Source of the DNA: Rubrivirga sp.
GTDB taxonomy: Bacteria; Bacteroidota; Rhodothermia; Rhodothermales; Rubricoccaceae
DNA length: 6,227 nucleotides
Direction: 5' to 3'
Assembly: GCA_012269805.1 (NCBI GenBank)
Contig: JAAXJP010000143.1
Coordinates: 1 to 6,227 of the forward strand
Both the position numbers and the translations under genes were made by a program. Below the pieces are notes generated by a model. That model was not told the origin of the DNA and made no database searches. It saw nothing but the letters and a program-made list of their open reading frames with translations. Shown here in pieces: positions 5,616 through 6,227 of the stretch. Within the stretch, counting starts at the first letter, position 1. Each line of letters begins with the position of its first letter.

Positions 5616-6227
5616 CTACTCCTCGTCGGCCGGGACGCGCCGGCCGGTGGCGAGGGCCCGGACGATGTCGTCCTGGGCGCGCGCGATCCGCCCGCCGCTC
5701 GTCGTGTAGTTGTTGGCCATGAGGACGAACACGTAGGGCGTCCCGCCCGGCCCGTCGACGTAGCCGGCGAGGCAGCGGACGGCGAGGAGCGACCCGGTCT
5801 TGGCGCGGACGGGCACGCCGCCCAGCCGGTTGCGGAGCGTCGAGCCCGCGCCGCCGCCCTCGGGGAGCGACTGCCGGAACGACGCCCCGGCCGGGTGGCT
5901 CCGCATGGCGCGGAGGATGGCCGCCAGCGACTCGGGCGTCACCATGTCCTTGCGCGAGAGGCCCGAGCCGTCGGCGAGGTAGAGGCCGTCGGCGTCGACG
6001 CCGGCCGCCTCGACGAAGGCCTGGATGCGGTCCTCGGCCGTGTCCGTGTCGCCGCCGCCGACCGTGCGGAAGACCTGCTCGGCGTAGAGGTTGTCGCTCT
6101 CGCGGTTGATCCGCTCCACGATGGCGTCGAGCGTGGGCGAGACGTACGCCCGGAGCGGCTCGGCGCCGTCGTAGCTCGGCTTCCAGTCGGTGTCGTCGAC
6201 GTCAACGCGTTCGGCGCCGCTCACGTC
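5616..6227 (-). CDS. dacB: D-alanyl-D-alanine carboxypeptidase/endopeptidase, PBP4 type (peptidase S13), C-terminal part
   Basis: This periplasmic penicillin-binding protein removes the terminal D-Ala from peptidoglycan peptides and may cleave cross-links. With the GTG at 6224 as residue 1, the second active-site motif SDN is at 43-45 in INRESDNLYAEQVFRTVGGGD, the S13 hallmark ADGSGLSRKDMVTP is at 84-97, and the third motif KTG is at 142-144 in VRAKTGSLLAVRCLAGYVDG. It ends with the usual YVFVLMANNY strand and a final helix. The N-terminal part with the signal peptide and the SxxK serine lies beyond the right edge. The frame is open to that edge, so the GTG is almost surely not the true start. 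The combination of motifs favours PBP4/DacB over low-molecular-weight PBP5 types. It runs in the same direction as mreD, 155 bp upstream of it, and fits a wall-metabolism setting. Confidence 0.93.
   Translation of the reverse strand, partial: DVSGAERVDVDDTDWKPSYDGAEPLRAYVSPTLDAIVERINRESDNLYAEQVFRTVGGGDTDTAEDRIQAFVEAAGVDADGLYLADGSGLSRKDMVTPESLAAILRAMRSHPAGASFRQSLPEGGGAGSTLRNRLGGVPVRAKTGSLLAVRCLAGYVDGPGGTPYVFVLMANNYTTSGGRIARAQDDIVRALATGRRVPADEE

Noticed and set aside
4438..5709. Plus-strand frame of 423 codons over dapD, mreD and the carboxypeptidase
   Set aside because: It is Glu/Arg/Gly-rich without domains and lies opposite or out of frame with three supported genes.

Overview
The window is about 6.2 kb of very GC-rich, gene-dense DNA with strongly G/C-biased third codon positions. 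I place it in the Bacteroidota/Rhodothermota, perhaps near the marine Rubricoccaceae, by inference from three things: proteins rich in Asp, Arg and Ala; a fused aspartokinase-homoserine dehydrogenase; and start codons preceded by pyrimidine tracts instead of Shine-Dalgarno sequences. No marker gene is present, so this placement is tentative.

Layout from left to right. The plus strand opens inside a ThrA-type gene, of which the end of the regulatory (ACT) region and the whole homoserine dehydrogenase part are visible. It converges, with 3 nt between stop codons, on a small minus-strand lipoprotein gene. A 113-bp divergent gap follows. Then comes a plus-strand lysine/diaminopimelate cluster: dapB, dapA, a small NTF2/SnoaL-like gene whose start codon overlaps the dapA stop by one base, and dapD. 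The dapD leader carries a conspicuous heptad-built inverted repeat. A compound hairpin separates dapD from two minus-strand envelope genes: mreD, and upstream of it the C-terminal part of a PBP4-type (peptidase S13) D-Ala-D-Ala carboxypeptidase that runs off the right edge.

How the genes fit together. ThrA takes aspartate semialdehyde toward homoserine (Thr/Met/Ile). DapA and DapB divert the same intermediate to tetrahydrodipicolinate, and DapD commits that to the succinylase branch of meso-DAP/lysine synthesis. Meso-DAP is a peptidoglycan component; MreD organises rod-type wall growth and the S13 enzyme trims or cleaves the peptidoglycan peptides. The window therefore links aspartate-family metabolism to cell-wall construction. 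The less expected elements are the NTF2-like gene inside the dap cluster, the MmpS-like lipoprotein, the inverted repeat before dapD, and an mreD lying away from mreBC. I see no mobile element, CRISPR array, tRNA, rRNA or clear defence system, and nothing I would call an undescribed system with confidence.
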